DNA from: Streptomyces sp. S.PNR 29
GTDB taxonomy: Bacteria; Actinomycetota; Actinomycetes; Streptomycetales; Streptomycetaceae
Direction of reading: 5' to 3'
Length of the DNA stretch: 64,000 nt
NCBI RefSeq assembly: GCF_030386795.1
Contig: NZ_JANUQM010000009.1
Location: 121,684-185,683, forward strand
In this document: positions 8,398 through 15,589 of the stretch, one piece after another
How the letters are laid out: each line of letters starts with the position of its first letter
Numbering within the stretch: position 1 is the first letter of the stretch
Notes under the pieces: generated by a model
Databases searched by the model: none
What the model was told of the DNA's origin: nothing
The model's input: only the letters and a program-made list of their open reading frames with translations
Program-made: the position numbers and the translations under genes

Positions 8398-9189
8398 TCA
8401 TCCCCCACCGCCTCCCAACACGCCCCTCGCCAGCCCGATCACCACCGGCAGCACGCCCACCGCGATGAACGCGGGCAGGAAGCACAGCCCCACCGGCGCG
8501 GTGACCATGACGGCCGCCCGCCGCGCCCGTGCCGTCGCGGCGCGTGCCCGGTCGGCACGGGCCTCGGCGGCGAGCCGGGCGGCCGGTCCGGCCGCGGGCA
8601 GCCCGGACACATCGGCCCGTTCCAGCAGCCGCGCCAGCCCTCCGGCACCAGGTGTCGCGGCCAGCCGCCGCCAGGCCTCGCCCGGCTCGCCGCCGAGCCG
8701 CACCTCCGCGGCGCCCCGCGCCAGCGCTTCCCCGACAGGCCCGCCCAGAGCCTCGCCCACCGCCTGGGCGGCGATCACGGGCCCGGCGCCCGCCGCGATG
8801 CAGGCCGCCAGCAGATCGGCAGCGAGCGGCAGTTGACGGACGGCCTCCGCCGCGTCGGCCCTCTCCCCGGCCGTACCGGCGGCAGCCTCCTGCCGCAGGT
8901 GCAGGCGCCAGAGCCCGCCCGCGACCACCAGCCCCGCCACCACCCCGGCGACGCCGCCGACCAGGACCCATCCGGCGCACACGGTCCCCAGCAGGGGCAG
9001 CCATCTCCGGGCGGCGCTCCGCACCTCGATGCGCGGAGCGGCACGCGTCGGTTCCAAGGCCGGGAGCCCGGCCAGTCGCCGCCGCAGCCTGCGCTCGCTC
9101 CGGACCGCCCCCAGCCACCGCGCCGACCATCCGAGTACCAGCACCGTCCCCACGGCCGCCCCCAGCCTGTGGACAACGTCCCCGTTCAC
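8398..9189 (-). CDS. Type II secretion system F-family protein (TadC-like)
   Basis: A 263-residue inner-membrane protein, the second of the two GspF-like platform proteins. The F domain is visible as RQLPLAADLLAACIAAG and later RADVSGLPAAG; hydrophobic segments lie near residues 60-90 and at the C-terminus (APVGLCFLPAFIAVGVLPVVIG). It starts with GTG at 9189, overlapping the TGA of the preceding gene in a GTGA arrangement, so translation is probably coupled. Rv3657c position. Confidence 0.88.
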   Translation of the reverse strand: MNGDVVHRLGAAVGTVLVLGWSARWLGAVRSERRLRRRLAGLPALEPTRAAPRIEVRSAARRWLPLLGTVCAGWVLVGGVAGVVAGLVVAGGLWRLHLRQEAAAGTAGERADAAEAVRQLPLAADLLAACIAAGAGPVIAAQAVGEALGGPVGEALARGAAEVRLGGEPGEAWRRLAATPGAGGLARLLERADVSGLPAAGPAARLAAEARADRARAATARARRAAVMVTAPVGLCFLPAFIAVGVLPVVIGLARGVLGGGGG

Positions 9190-10061
9190 GCCGCCGCCTC
9201 CGCTCCCCGCACGATGCGCATCGCCCACCACATCCCCAGGCCCTCCAGCACACCGCCGGCCAGCAGACAGCCCAGCCCCGCGCCGGTGTGCAGCAGCACG
9301 TGCAGCGGGTCGGCCCCGAGGGCGGTGCCGAGGAGAAGGCCGAGGACCGGCAGGCCGGCGAGCATGACCGCCGTGGAACGGGCGCCCGCCAACTGGGCGC
9401 GCAGGTCGGCACGTTGGTCCCGCGCGGCGCGCAACGCCCCTTCCAGCCGGTCGAGTCCGGCCGCGAGTCCCGCGCCCTGGTCCACGGCCACCCGCCAGCA
9501 CGCCGCGAGGCCCAGCAGCCCGTCGGCGCCCGGTTGCCGTGCCGCGGTCGCGAGCGCGCCCGGGACGTCTCCGCCGAACCGTGCGGCCGCCAGCACCGCC
9601 GCCTGCGCGTCCCCCAGCCCGCCGGAGTCCCGCGCGGCACACAGCAGCGCCTCGCCGGGTTGCCGCCCCGCCCGCACCTCTCCGGCGAGCGCCCCGCACA
9701 GCGCGATCACCGCGTCCGACCGACGCTCCCGCGCCCGCCGCGCCGCCCCCGCCAGCCGTACGCGCCGCAGCACCGGCACCCCGGCCGCCCCCGCGACGAC
9801 CGGCAGCACCGAGGCACCCAGCACCGCCAGCACCAGCCCGGCCGCCAGCGACCACCACTCGGCCCGCACCTTCCCACGGATCCGCCGCAGCCCGGCCGTC
9901 ACCTGGCGCCACTCGGGCGGCCCGGTCCCCACCGTCTCGCCGCCCGCGATCAGCAACCGCGCCCGTCGTGCTCCGCTATGACGCCCTGCTGTCAGCCACG
10001 CCGCCGCCCCCAGACAGGCCACGGCCGCACCCGTCGACAGCTCACTCATCCCCGTCGTCAT
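9186..10061 (-). CDS. Type II secretion system F-family protein (TadB-like)
   Basis: A 291-residue membrane protein with hydrophobic segments near both ends and the F-domain pattern DAVIALCGALAGEVRAGRQP, then LLGLAACWRVAVDQGAGLAA. The ATG at 10061 overlaps the stop of tadA in an ATGA arrangement. In the present chromosome the upstream tadA is interrupted, so expression of this and the downstream tad genes may depend on a promoter inside or beyond the inserted element. Confidence 0.88.
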   Translation of the reverse strand: MTTGMSELSTGAAVACLGAAAWLTAGRHSGARRARLLIAGGETVGTGPPEWRQVTAGLRRIRGKVRAEWWSLAAGLVLAVLGASVLPVVAGAAGVPVLRRVRLAGAARRARERRSDAVIALCGALAGEVRAGRQPGEALLCAARDSGGLGDAQAAVLAAARFGGDVPGALATAARQPGADGLLGLAACWRVAVDQGAGLAAGLDRLEGALRAARDQRADLRAQLAGARSTAVMLAGLPVLGLLLGTALGADPLHVLLHTGAGLGCLLAGGVLEGLGMWWAMRIVRGAEAAA

Positions 10062-10379
10062 CCCTGCCCGTCCCTTTCCGGGCCGCCGGCGCCGAGCAGC
10101 CCCCGCAGCCGCTCCCATCCCCGCTCGTAGGCGAACGCCTCCGCACCCCATCGCAGCGCCGGCACCGTCCGCACCAGCCCCGAAGCGTCCCGTTCCAGCA
10201 CATGCACCTCGGCGATCCGCCGCCGGCCGGCCCTGTCCCGTACGAGATGCAGGACCACCGACAGCGCGGCCGCCAACTGGCTGTGCAGGGCCGCCCGGTC
10301 GAGCCCCGCGGCCGTACCGAGCGCCTCCAGCCGGGCCGGTACGTCCGCGGCGGCGTTGGCGTGCACGGTCCCGCAGCCG
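10058..10379 (-). pseudogene. tadA, 3' fragment (C-terminal 107 codons) left of the inserted element
   Basis: This stretch encodes the C-terminal end of a TadA/CpaF-type secretion ATPase: GGCGTVHANAAADVPARLEAL, then an AEVHVLERDASG region and RGLLGAGGPERDGQG. It has no ribosome-binding site or start of its own; the frame only stays open by chance a few codons into the element. Fused to the 5' fragment at 19616-20589 across the shared GG, the total is exactly 1296 bp, a 431-residue ATPase. The fragment alone cannot be an ATPase because the Walker boxes are in the other piece. Confidence 0.9.
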
Positions 10380-10390
10380 CCCGAGTGAAC
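10371..10390. other. attL, left junction of the serine-integrase element
   Basis: The host arm is 10371-10379, the presumed crossover dinucleotide (CC on the plus strand, GG on the minus strand) is 10380-10381, and the element arm is CGAGTGAAC at 10382-10390. The call rests on rebuilding tadA: only this register restores the frame and the expected H-E-G-G-C residues that follow the Walker B region in TadA. Confidence 0.8.
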
Positions 10391-10431
10391 CGCCAAACCA
10401 TCCATGGCGTTCGACTCGCTCGGAAGTCCGT

Positions 10432-12126
10432 ATGAGACCTAAAACCGTCGTGATCTATGACCGCCTGTCCCGCTTGTACGCCGAGGAGGCGCCAGATCAC
10501 CGCATCGCCGCCTGCAAGGCGTACGCCGCTCAGCGCGGGTGGAAGGTCGTTCACATCGCCGCCGACACCAACGTCAGCGGAGCAAGCAAGCTCGAAGATC
10601 GCCCCGGCATGCGCGAGGTACTGGCCTGGCTTCCGCGCGCTGACTACGTGCTGGCCGCCAAGCTCGACCGGTACGCGCGCAGCGTCCTGGAGTTTCAGCG
10701 GCTGCTCGACGCTGCCAAGGCAACCAAGGCAGTGGTCGTCACCGCTGACGGCGTCGTGTCGCCGGAGAACTCATCGCTGATCGCCAACGTGCTGGCAGCG
10801 TTCGCCGAGTACGAGCGCGACATGATCAAGGCCCGGATCACGGCCAGCAAGGAACACTTTCGCCAGCGCGGGAACCACCTGGGCGGGATCGCCCCGTACG
10901 GGTACGCCGTGGCTGGCCCGATCAATGACAAGCGCTGGGTCATCGACGAGACGGCAGCAGCGATCATTCGCGAGTGCGCTGACCGACTGGTGAACCATGG
11001 TGCGACCCTGACGGGGCTTGCCCGTGAGCTGAACGAACGGGGCGTGTTGCCTCCCGCCGAGCACGCACGCCAGCGAGACGGCCGGAAGCTGCGGGGTCAG
11101 CGCTGGCACTCGACCACACTCCGGGATGTTCTCTACACCCCTGCCGTCCGTGGATGGCTCGTACAGGCCACCCCGGGCACCCGTCGTAGCGCGCTGACGA
11201 ATCAGCCCGTCCTCGACGCTCAGGGCAACCCGCTGAGCGCTGGTCCGGCCATTCTCGACGCAGAAACCTGGGCGACTGTCCGGGCACTCGTCGACGGAAA
11301 GTCCAAGGGCCGTGGCACCCCGCGCAACGGTAAGGCGTTGCTCCTGCACGTGGCCTGCTGCTCCGAGTGCAAGGGACCGATGTACCGACAGCGCAGGGCA
11401 GTGGACGGGGTCGACTACTCCACCTACGTGTGCCGGAACGGTGTGGGCAAGCACGGGACGCACCGGCCCAACGTGATCACTGCTCGGTACCTGGACCAGC
11501 TTGTGACCGACGACTTCCTGAAGCGGTTCGGTTCGTTCGCGCTCATGCGCTGGCAGGAGGCAGACGGCAGTGCAGTGCTTCAGCTCGCTGAGGTGTCCAC
11601 TCAGCTGGACAACCTTGCCGGGAACCTCGCCAACCTGCCAGCGGGTGGCCGAACGGCTCAGCGGGTCATGGCGCAGATTGGGGCACTGGAAGAGCGCGAG
11701 GCGGAGTTGCGCAAGGAGGCGGAGCACGCCGTAGGCCGCTGGGTGGACGCTGGGGGCACCGTGGCGGACGCATGGGCCGAGCGGGACACAGAGGGACGCC
11801 GGAACCTGCTGGGCGACCTAGGGGCGTGTGTGGTCGTATCTCCTGCTCGCGCTGGTGCACCTAAGCGGTTCGACGCCGGACGGGTAGCGGTCGACTTCAC
11901 CGGGCCTGCGTGGTGGCGGGGTGCCGATCCGGCCGAGGCAGCGCTAGCGGCTCTCGCGCTGGAAGAAGAACTGAGCCGAGAAGAACTTGCCGAGCGCTTC
12001 GGGTGGGACCCCGACAAGGTGCCTGCGCCGTGCGCGGTGACGGATTGCAAGATGCACGCTCCGCCCAGGGAGACCTATTGCCCCGAGCATCAGCGGACGC
12101 GTGAAGAGAACACAAAAGCCGCCTAA
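10432..12126 (+). CDS. Large serine recombinase (integrase)
   Basis: A 564-residue site-specific integrase. The catalytic resolvase domain covers about residues 4-145 with the nucleophile Ser13 in VIYDRLSRL and the conserved KLDRYARS near residue 80. The recombinase domain follows with GGIAPYGYAV (about residue 155). A zinc-ribbon region contains CCSECKGP and a later CRNG (about residues 305-345), then a coiled-coil stretch. The tail carries another Cys cluster (CAVTDCKM, YCPEH). The start is 42 bp inside attL, the usual place for a phage or element integrase. Only a weak GGAAG precedes the ATG. It presumably catalyses integration into tadA; an excision directionality factor is not recognised. 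Confidence 0.95.
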   Translation: MRPKTVVIYDRLSRLYAEEAPDHRIAACKAYAAQRGWKVVHIAADTNVSGASKLEDRPGMREVLAWLPRADYVLAAKLDRYARSVLEFQRLLDAAKATKAVVVTADGVVSPENSSLIANVLAAFAEYERDMIKARITASKEHFRQRGNHLGGIAPYGYAVAGPINDKRWVIDETAAAIIRECADRLVNHGATLTGLARELNERGVLPPAEHARQRDGRKLRGQRWHSTTLRDVLYTPAVRGWLVQATPGTRRSALTNQPVLDAQGNPLSAGPAILDAETWATVRALVDGKSKGRGTPRNGKALLLHVACCSECKGPMYRQRRAVDGVDYSTYVCRNGVGKHGTHRPNVITARYLDQLVTDDFLKRFGSFALMRWQEADGSAVLQLAEVSTQLDNLAGNLANLPAGGRTAQRVMAQIGALEEREAELRKEAEHAVGRWVDAGGTVADAWAERDTEGRRNLLGDLGACVVVSPARAGAPKRFDAGRVAVDFTGPAWWRGADPAEAALAALALEEELSREELAERFGWDPDKVPAPCAVTDCKMHAPPRETYCPEHQRTREENTKAA

Positions 12127-12134
12127 TTCAATGG

Positions 12135-12179
12135 CACCGGTTCGGCCAGTGATCTTGGCGGACGCAGACCGAACCGGTG
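12135..12179 (+). terminator. Inverted repeat after the integrase gene
   Basis: CACCGGTTCGG at 12135-12145 is perfectly complementary to 12169-12179, with a 23-base loop. It starts 9 bases after the integrase stop and ends 24 bases before the next start, so it may be a terminator or attenuator, or a protein-binding site. There is no T-run. Confidence 0.5.
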
Positions 12180-12203
12180 TCCCTGCGAAAGGGAGAGACC
12201 AGT

Positions 12204-12431
12204 ATGACGCGCGAACACCGGATAGCGCAGTGGCAGGCTCAGCAGGACGCCGAGGACGCAGTGTTTGAGCGCGAGTTGGAGTGGCGCCAGATCACGCGCA
12301 GGCTCGATGCGCTGTACGCCGCGCAGGCAGCCGGGGACGGCTCGACCTACACCCGCCAGCGCATAGGGCGCCTTGAAGCACTACAGCAGACACTCATGGG
12401 TCAGCCGGAAGCACTAGGAGCAGCAGCATGA
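12204..12431 (+). CDS. Small hypothetical protein
   Basis: A 75-residue, strongly charged and helical protein (MTREHRIAQWQAQQDAEDAV...), likely coiled coil, no cysteine and no recognised domain. I start at the ATG at 12204 because GGGAGAG lies 9 bases upstream. It overlaps the next gene by ATGA, so the two are translated together. Being directly downstream of the integrase it could be an accessory factor, for example for directionality, but nothing in the sequence proves that. Confidence 0.7.
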   Translation: MTREHRIAQWQAQQDAEDAVFERELEWRQITRRLDALYAAQAAGDGSTYTRQRIGRLEALQQTLMGQPEALGAAA

Positions 12432-12631
12432 GCGACAACCCGCCCAAGGTTCAGGTCACCGTGGCATGGCCGGACAGAGACACCACTGAGTGGCTCTTGG
12501 CCTACCCGCAGCGCGGCGACTTCCTGATGAGGGAGGACGCAACGCTTTGGGAGGTCACCCGAGTTACGTGGGTACCCGTCCCTCGCGCCGAATGTGTGGT
12601 CACAGTAGATAAGCCCGCGCAGCAGCCCTGA
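12428..12631 (+). CDS. Small hypothetical protein
   Basis: A 67-residue protein (MSDNPPKVQVTVAWPDRDTTEW...) with alternating hydrophobic residues, suggestive of a small beta-rich fold. No family recognised. It is translationally coupled to the preceding gene through an ATGA overlap and is followed by a clear terminator. Confidence 0.7.
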   Translation: MSDNPPKVQVTVAWPDRDTTEWLLAYPQRGDFLMREDATLWEVTRVTWVPVPRAECVVTVDKPAQQP

Positions 12632-12652
12632 GCGGCCCCCTGAGCACCTTCT

Positions 12653-12689
12653 AGCCCCGTCGGGTGGGATTCCTCCGACGGGGCTTTCT
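12653..12689 (+). terminator. Rho-independent-like terminator
   Basis: AGCCCCGTCGG at 12653-12663 pairs perfectly with CCGACGGGGCT at 12675-12685, followed by TTCTC. It ends the integrase-proximal operon. Confidence 0.85.
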
Positions 12690-12753
12690 CATGCCCCCAG
12701 ACGGCCACCGAGCGGTTCGCCGACGGCTACAGGCGGAGTACTCGGTTCCGGTC

Positions 12754-12783
12754 CCTACCGGCGGTAGGCGTTCGAGCCGCTCT
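12754..12783. repeat. Copy A of the hairpin plus GTTCGA(A/G)CCGCTCT element
   Basis: A perfect hairpin CCTACC-GGC-GGTAGG (12754-12768) runs into GGCGTTCGAGCCGCTCT (12767-12783). This is the most diverged of three copies in the element. It lies 42 bp upstream of the start of the 51-residue protein at 12826. See copies B and C. Confidence 0.6.
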
Positions 12784-12825
12784 GAGGAAAGTGGAGAGTC
12801 CTACTGCGGGAGGAGAGAACCGCGC

Positions 12826-12981
12826 ATGTCCATCGAGCAGGTCAAGGAAATTGCCCGTCGGCTAGCTGAAGAGCTTGACGTCACGGTCACCGAGGCACTC
12901 GGCCCGGATGGTCGGCTGACTGAAGCGGCCCGCAACATCTACAGCGCAGTGGCGGGCAATGCCCCCGTGTTCGCTGTCTAG
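12826..12981 (+). CDS. Small hypothetical protein
   Basis: A 51-residue protein (MSIEQVKEIARRLAEELDVT...) with an amphipathic helical N-terminal half. The start is well supported by GGGAGGAGAG about 10 bases upstream. It is a single-gene unit between repeat copy A and a strong terminator. No family recognised. Confidence 0.65.
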   Translation: MSIEQVKEIARRLAEELDVTVTEALGPDGRLTEAARNIYSAVAGNAPVFAV

Positions 12982-12987
12982 CAATCT

Positions 12988-13026
12988 GAGCCCCTGGTTT
13001 CCCGAGCGGGAAGCTGGGGGCTCTTT
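12988..13026 (+). terminator. Rho-independent-like terminator
   Basis: GAGCCCC at the left pairs with GGGGCTC at the right, with an inner TTTCCCG/CGGGAA pairing, followed by TTTTG. Located 6 bp after the stop of the preceding small gene. Confidence 0.85.
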
Positions 13027-13112
13027 TGCGTCTGTGCAGTCCGCTGAGCGCCGTTAAGGGGCCCCTGGGGGCATCGCTCGGCATAGCTCCGTACAGGCTC
13101 CAGAGGGGCGCT

Positions 13113-13330
13113 GTGTAGTTTCAGCGGGAGGGGGCCAACGAACTACACACAATCAAACCCGCTCTGACCTGCAAGAACACTAGCTAGATACTTCTTCTAT
13201 GTAGTTTGTAAGGGAAATACAGAACTACATAGGGATTCCTAAGAGCAAACCCAAGATTCCTTACGAACTACACCGAGACGCTCCGTCAGACATAAAGCCG
13301 CAGGTCAAAGGCCATATCGGCCTGTGTAGG
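13113..13330. promoter_or_regulatory. Cluster of AACTACAC / GTGTAGTT motifs in an AT-rich gap
   Basis: Within the 449-bp gap 12982-13430 there are GTGTAGTT at 13113-13120, AACTACAC at 13141-13148, TATGTAGTT at 13198-13206, AACTACATA at 13223-13231, AACTACAC at 13266-13273 and a partial GTGTAGG at 13324-13330. The first two and the middle two form inverted pairs. The stretch is the most AT-rich of the element. It could be an operator array for the element's XRE regulator or an iteron-like origin; there is no replication gene to favour the latter. No convincing coding sequence lies in the gap. Confidence 0.5.
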
Positions 13331-13362
13331 TTGCTGCACTCGCTTACAGGCAGGCCATAACA

Positions 13363-13394
13363 GGCGTTCGAACCGCTCTCTTACAAGTGAGGGG
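13363..13394. repeat. Copy B of the 32-bp repeat
   Basis: The 32-bp unit begins GGCGTTCGAACCGCTCT and continues CTTACAAGTGAGGGG. It matches copy C at 31 of 32 positions. It lies 36 bp upstream of the GTG of the zinc-finger-like gene at 13431. A preceding GCCTGT...ACAGGC pairing gives the same hairpin-then-repeat layout as the other copies. Confidence 0.75.
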
Positions 13395-13430
13395 GATTTC
13401 AGCCCCCGCCCCATAAGAGAGGACACCCCC

Positions 13431-13967
13431 GTGTACGAGTGCTCTGCCCCTGGCTGCGAGCGCCCCACTGAAGGCCGTTCCGCGTACTGCTCGCAGCGCT
13501 GCTACATGCGCGAGTACCGACTACGCCAGATGACCCCGGAAGAGCGTACGGCGAAGCACCAGCGCGATAACCGACTTGCCGAGGATCGCAGGTCTGAGTG
13601 GGAGATCCAGCGCGACCGCAACACCCGCCGCAAGTTCCCCTGCGCTGTTTGCGGGCAGGCGTTCAAGCGGAAGCCCGGTTACGAATCCGGCCGTATCGCT
13701 AAGTACTGCTCGACCCAGTGCCGTTCGCGCCGTTCCCGTGAGATCTCCGGCGTCGCTCCTGGCGCTGTCGCTGAATACCTCCGCTTCACCCTCCTACCTC
13801 CTGGCCAGCCTGTCAGCGCCCTGAAGTTCTACGAGACCTACGTGACATGGGCCGGGATCTACGGTGTTGACCCGCTGTCCCCCTCAGACATGCTTCCGCA
13901 GCTAAAGGCGCGAGGCTTCCGCATTGAGGGCGACGACGCCGACCAGGTTGTCATCCTGAGCGAATAG
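13431..13967 (+). CDS. Cys-rich zinc-finger-like protein
   Basis: A 178-residue protein with two Cys clusters. Cluster one is near the N-terminus (YECSAPGCERP and AYCSQRCYMREY), cluster two near residues 70-97 (FPCAVCGQAFKRK and AKYCSTQCRSRRS). The pattern CxxxxC...CxxxC suggests zinc binding and possible nucleic-acid contact. The C-terminal 80 residues have a compact winged-helix-like pattern (AVAEYLRFTLLPPG..., SDMLPQLKARGFRI) similar to DNA-binding domains of phage primase-like proteins, but this is only a resemblance. It starts with GTG, with GAGAGGA 10 bases upstream. Single-gene unit between repeat copies B and C. Confidence 0.75.
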   Translation: MYECSAPGCERPTEGRSAYCSQRCYMREYRLRQMTPEERTAKHQRDNRLAEDRRSEWEIQRDRNTRRKFPCAVCGQAFKRKPGYESGRIAKYCSTQCRSRRSREISGVAPGAVAEYLRFTLLPPGQPVSALKFYETYVTWAGIYGVDPLSPSDMLPQLKARGFRIEGDDADQVVILSE

Positions 13968-13973
13968 CTTTAT

Positions 13974-14024
13974 GCCCGGCTTGTTCTTACCGGGCGTTCG
14001 AACCGCTCTCTTACTAGTGAGGGG
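13974..14024. repeat. Hairpin plus copy C of the 32-bp repeat
   Basis: GCCCGG (13974-13979) pairs with CCGGGC (13990-13995), directly followed by the 32-bp unit at 13993-14024. The hairpin also sits 6 bp after the stop of the preceding gene, so it may double as a terminator. Confidence 0.75.
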
Positions 14025-14057
14025 CCTATTGCGGCTCCATCGCGCAGCGAATCGGCT

Positions 14058-14170
14058 GGACTCCACCCCGTATCGCCGGTAACCCTGCGCCCTTCAATCC
14101 TGGCCCTAGGCCGGTTTCTCCTGTGCGACGAGTGGAGTCCTCGCACAGTGCAGAAACCCGCCTAGGGCCA
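14058..14170 (+). ncRNA. Candidate structured RNA with nested hairpins and pseudoknot
   Basis: In the 327-bp gap 13968-14294 no coding sequence is convincing. Bases 14101-14118 (TGGCCCTAGGCCGGTTTC) pair with 14153-14170 at 17 of 18 positions. Inside, TGTGCGA at 14122-14128 pairs with TCGCACA at 14141-14147. The 12-base loop of this inner hairpin contains GTGGAGTCC (14132-14140), perfectly complementary to GGACTCCAC at 14058-14066 outside the stem, so a pseudoknot is possible. Pairing of this length is unlikely by chance. Strand is assumed from the surrounding genes. It could be a regulatory leader for the three-gene operon at 14295, a free small RNA, or a DNA structure such as an origin or packaging signal. 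Confidence 0.55.
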
Positions 14171-14294
14171 TTTCTCGTTTCTGGCAAGGCACCAGTCACT
14201 ATGCCGCCGCAAACTGCTCGCCCGAGCGCACACATGCCCGCTGACCAGGCTTGACCCCTCAGCCGGCATTTACCCCCTGTTTTCTGGAGCACAC

Positions 14295-14537
14295 ATGCCC
14301 ACACCCGCCGACATGCCTACTCGCCGCCCTGGTTCTGCCCAGACTCGCGTAGCGCTTGAATCTGTCATCACCGCTCTCGCTGAGTCGATTGAGGCTGACG
14401 GCGAATCCATCGACCTTGACGCCGTTATCACGCTGACTCGCCTAGTCGATTCCGTGGCCAAGCTGACTCAGGCGCAGGCCGATTACACAGCCGCCCTGAA
14501 TCAGCGCCACGCTCAGCGCGCGGAGGCTGCCCGATGA
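14295..14537 (+). CDS. Small hypothetical protein
   Basis: An 80-residue acidic helical protein (MPTPADMPTRRPGSAQTRV..., then VITALAESIEADGES). The helical middle contains TLTRLVDSVAKLTQAQADY. No family recognised. It is first of a three-gene coupled operon: its stop overlaps the next ATG. Similar short helical proteins stand before terminase or head genes in some actinophages, but that is only a loose impression. Confidence 0.65.
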   Translation: MPTPADMPTRRPGSAQTRVALESVITALAESIEADGESIDLDAVITLTRLVDSVAKLTQAQADYTAALNQRHAQRAEAAR

Positions 14538-14791
14538 AATCCAATGCTGTTCGTGCCCGTCGTGGCGCCAAAAGCCTTGCATTCAGCGTCACCGTACGCA
14601 CGTACCACGAAGAGGGCGTGTCCCTCGATCGCGCTGGGCAGGAAGCCATCTTCGCTTCTGTCTGCGCCAATTACCGACCACCAGCGTACGCAGTCCTGAC
14701 CGATGAACTCTGGGAACGAATCCAAGATGCCATCTGGGAAGGCATCCAGGACGCTGCGACCGCAATCAGCAAGAAGGAGACCAACAAGTGA
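14534..14791 (+). CDS. Small hypothetical protein
   Basis: An 85-residue protein starting MKSNAVRARRGAKSLAFSVT. A basic N-terminus is followed by a conserved-looking core RTYHEEGVSLDRAGQEAIF and an acidic helical tail. ATGA overlap upstream and GTGA overlap downstream. No family recognised. Confidence 0.65.
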   Translation: MKSNAVRARRGAKSLAFSVTVRTYHEEGVSLDRAGQEAIFASVCANYRPPAYAVLTDELWERIQDAIWEGIQDAATAISKKETNK

Positions 14792-15516
14792 TCGCCGATA
14801 TCACCGTGACCAACTTCCCACCCGTTGACTCGCTACCGCGAAACGTGGCCGAGCTGATCGCCGCTCGGGATGCCGTCTACGAGGAACTCGACGCGTTCGA
14901 GGTCGAATGGGCCGACGTTCTAGCGGACGACTGGCGAACCATCGCTGAAGGCAAGGACATTCGCTCTGCTGTCGACGCTGCCAGAGCTGGCAAGGATGGC
15001 CTGAAGGGCGCCAGCGAGGTTGCCAAGGCACGTGATATCCGACCCCGTGTGGTCGGCGTTCATCGCGTCCTGACATCCAAGCTGCGTGAGGCCGAGAATG
15101 CCGCTCAGAAGGCTTTCCGCGCTGTCGTCGGCACCCTGGAGGCTGACGCACTTAAGCAGCTGCGAGAGACGGCGCAGAGGGCCGAGGAGGCGTATCGGGC
15201 TTACCTCGCTGCGCGTGACGCTTTGGGCGGAGCCGCTAACCGTGTTCGCTTCGTGCGCGATTGGCAGTCGGACGGGCGCCCGAGTTGGACCGATGAGGGC
15301 ATGAACCCCCTTCGCGCCGACAATAGCCCTCTGACCGCCACTGAGCCTCTCGCGGAAATCCGCGAATTGCTGGAGTCCTTCAATGCACCATTCACGCCCG
15401 ATCCACTGGTGTGGGTGGAGTTCGGTAATGGTCAGCGCATGGAGCTACGGCGCTCGCAGGCCAAGGCACTAAACGACTCTGCCAACAACGACATTCGGCT
15501 AGTCGACGCCGAGTAG
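14788..15516 (+). CDS. Hypothetical coiled-coil protein
   Basis: A 242-residue protein, GTG start overlapping the previous stop. The middle (about residues 70-160) is Ala/Glu/Arg-rich and strongly helical, probably coiled coil, with blocks such as LREAENAAQKAFRAVVGTLE. The C-terminal part (WVEFGNGQRMELRRSQAKAL) looks like a small beta-rich domain. The length and coiled coil would suit a phage scaffold- or tape-like accessory protein, but no relative is recognised and this is a guess. It is the last gene of its operon, closed by a hairpin. Confidence 0.65.
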   Translation: MIADITVTNFPPVDSLPRNVAELIAARDAVYEELDAFEVEWADVLADDWRTIAEGKDIRSAVDAARAGKDGLKGASEVAKARDIRPRVVGVHRVLTSKLREAENAAQKAFRAVVGTLEADALKQLRETAQRAEEAYRAYLAARDALGGAANRVRFVRDWQSDGRPSWTDEGMNPLRADNSPLTATEPLAEIRELLESFNAPFTPDPLVWVEFGNGQRMELRRSQAKALNDSANNDIRLVDAE

Positions 15517-15523
15517 CACGTAT

Positions 15524-15566
15524 GGGGGGCCAGCCACCTACCAGTTTCGGTATGCGGCTGGCCCCC
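15524..15566 (+). terminator. Strong hairpin after the three-gene operon
   Basis: GGGGGCCAGCC pairs perfectly with GGCTGGCCCCC (15556-15566) over 11 bp. It starts 8 bp after the stop codon and ends 23 bp before the HNH gene, so it could be a terminator or an attenuator. There is no T-run. Confidence 0.7.
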
Positions 15567-15589
15567 TCCCTGAAGGGGGAAACCGCCCT

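Noticed and set aside
10380..10405. An independent start for the tadA 3' fragment (ATG at 10405)
   Set aside because: It lies in element DNA, has no ribosome-binding site, and the fragment lacks Walker motifs.
13363..13394. tRNA-like look of GTTCGAA in the 32-bp repeat
   Set aside because: Neither strand folds into a cloverleaf; the arm sequences do not pair in the proper order.
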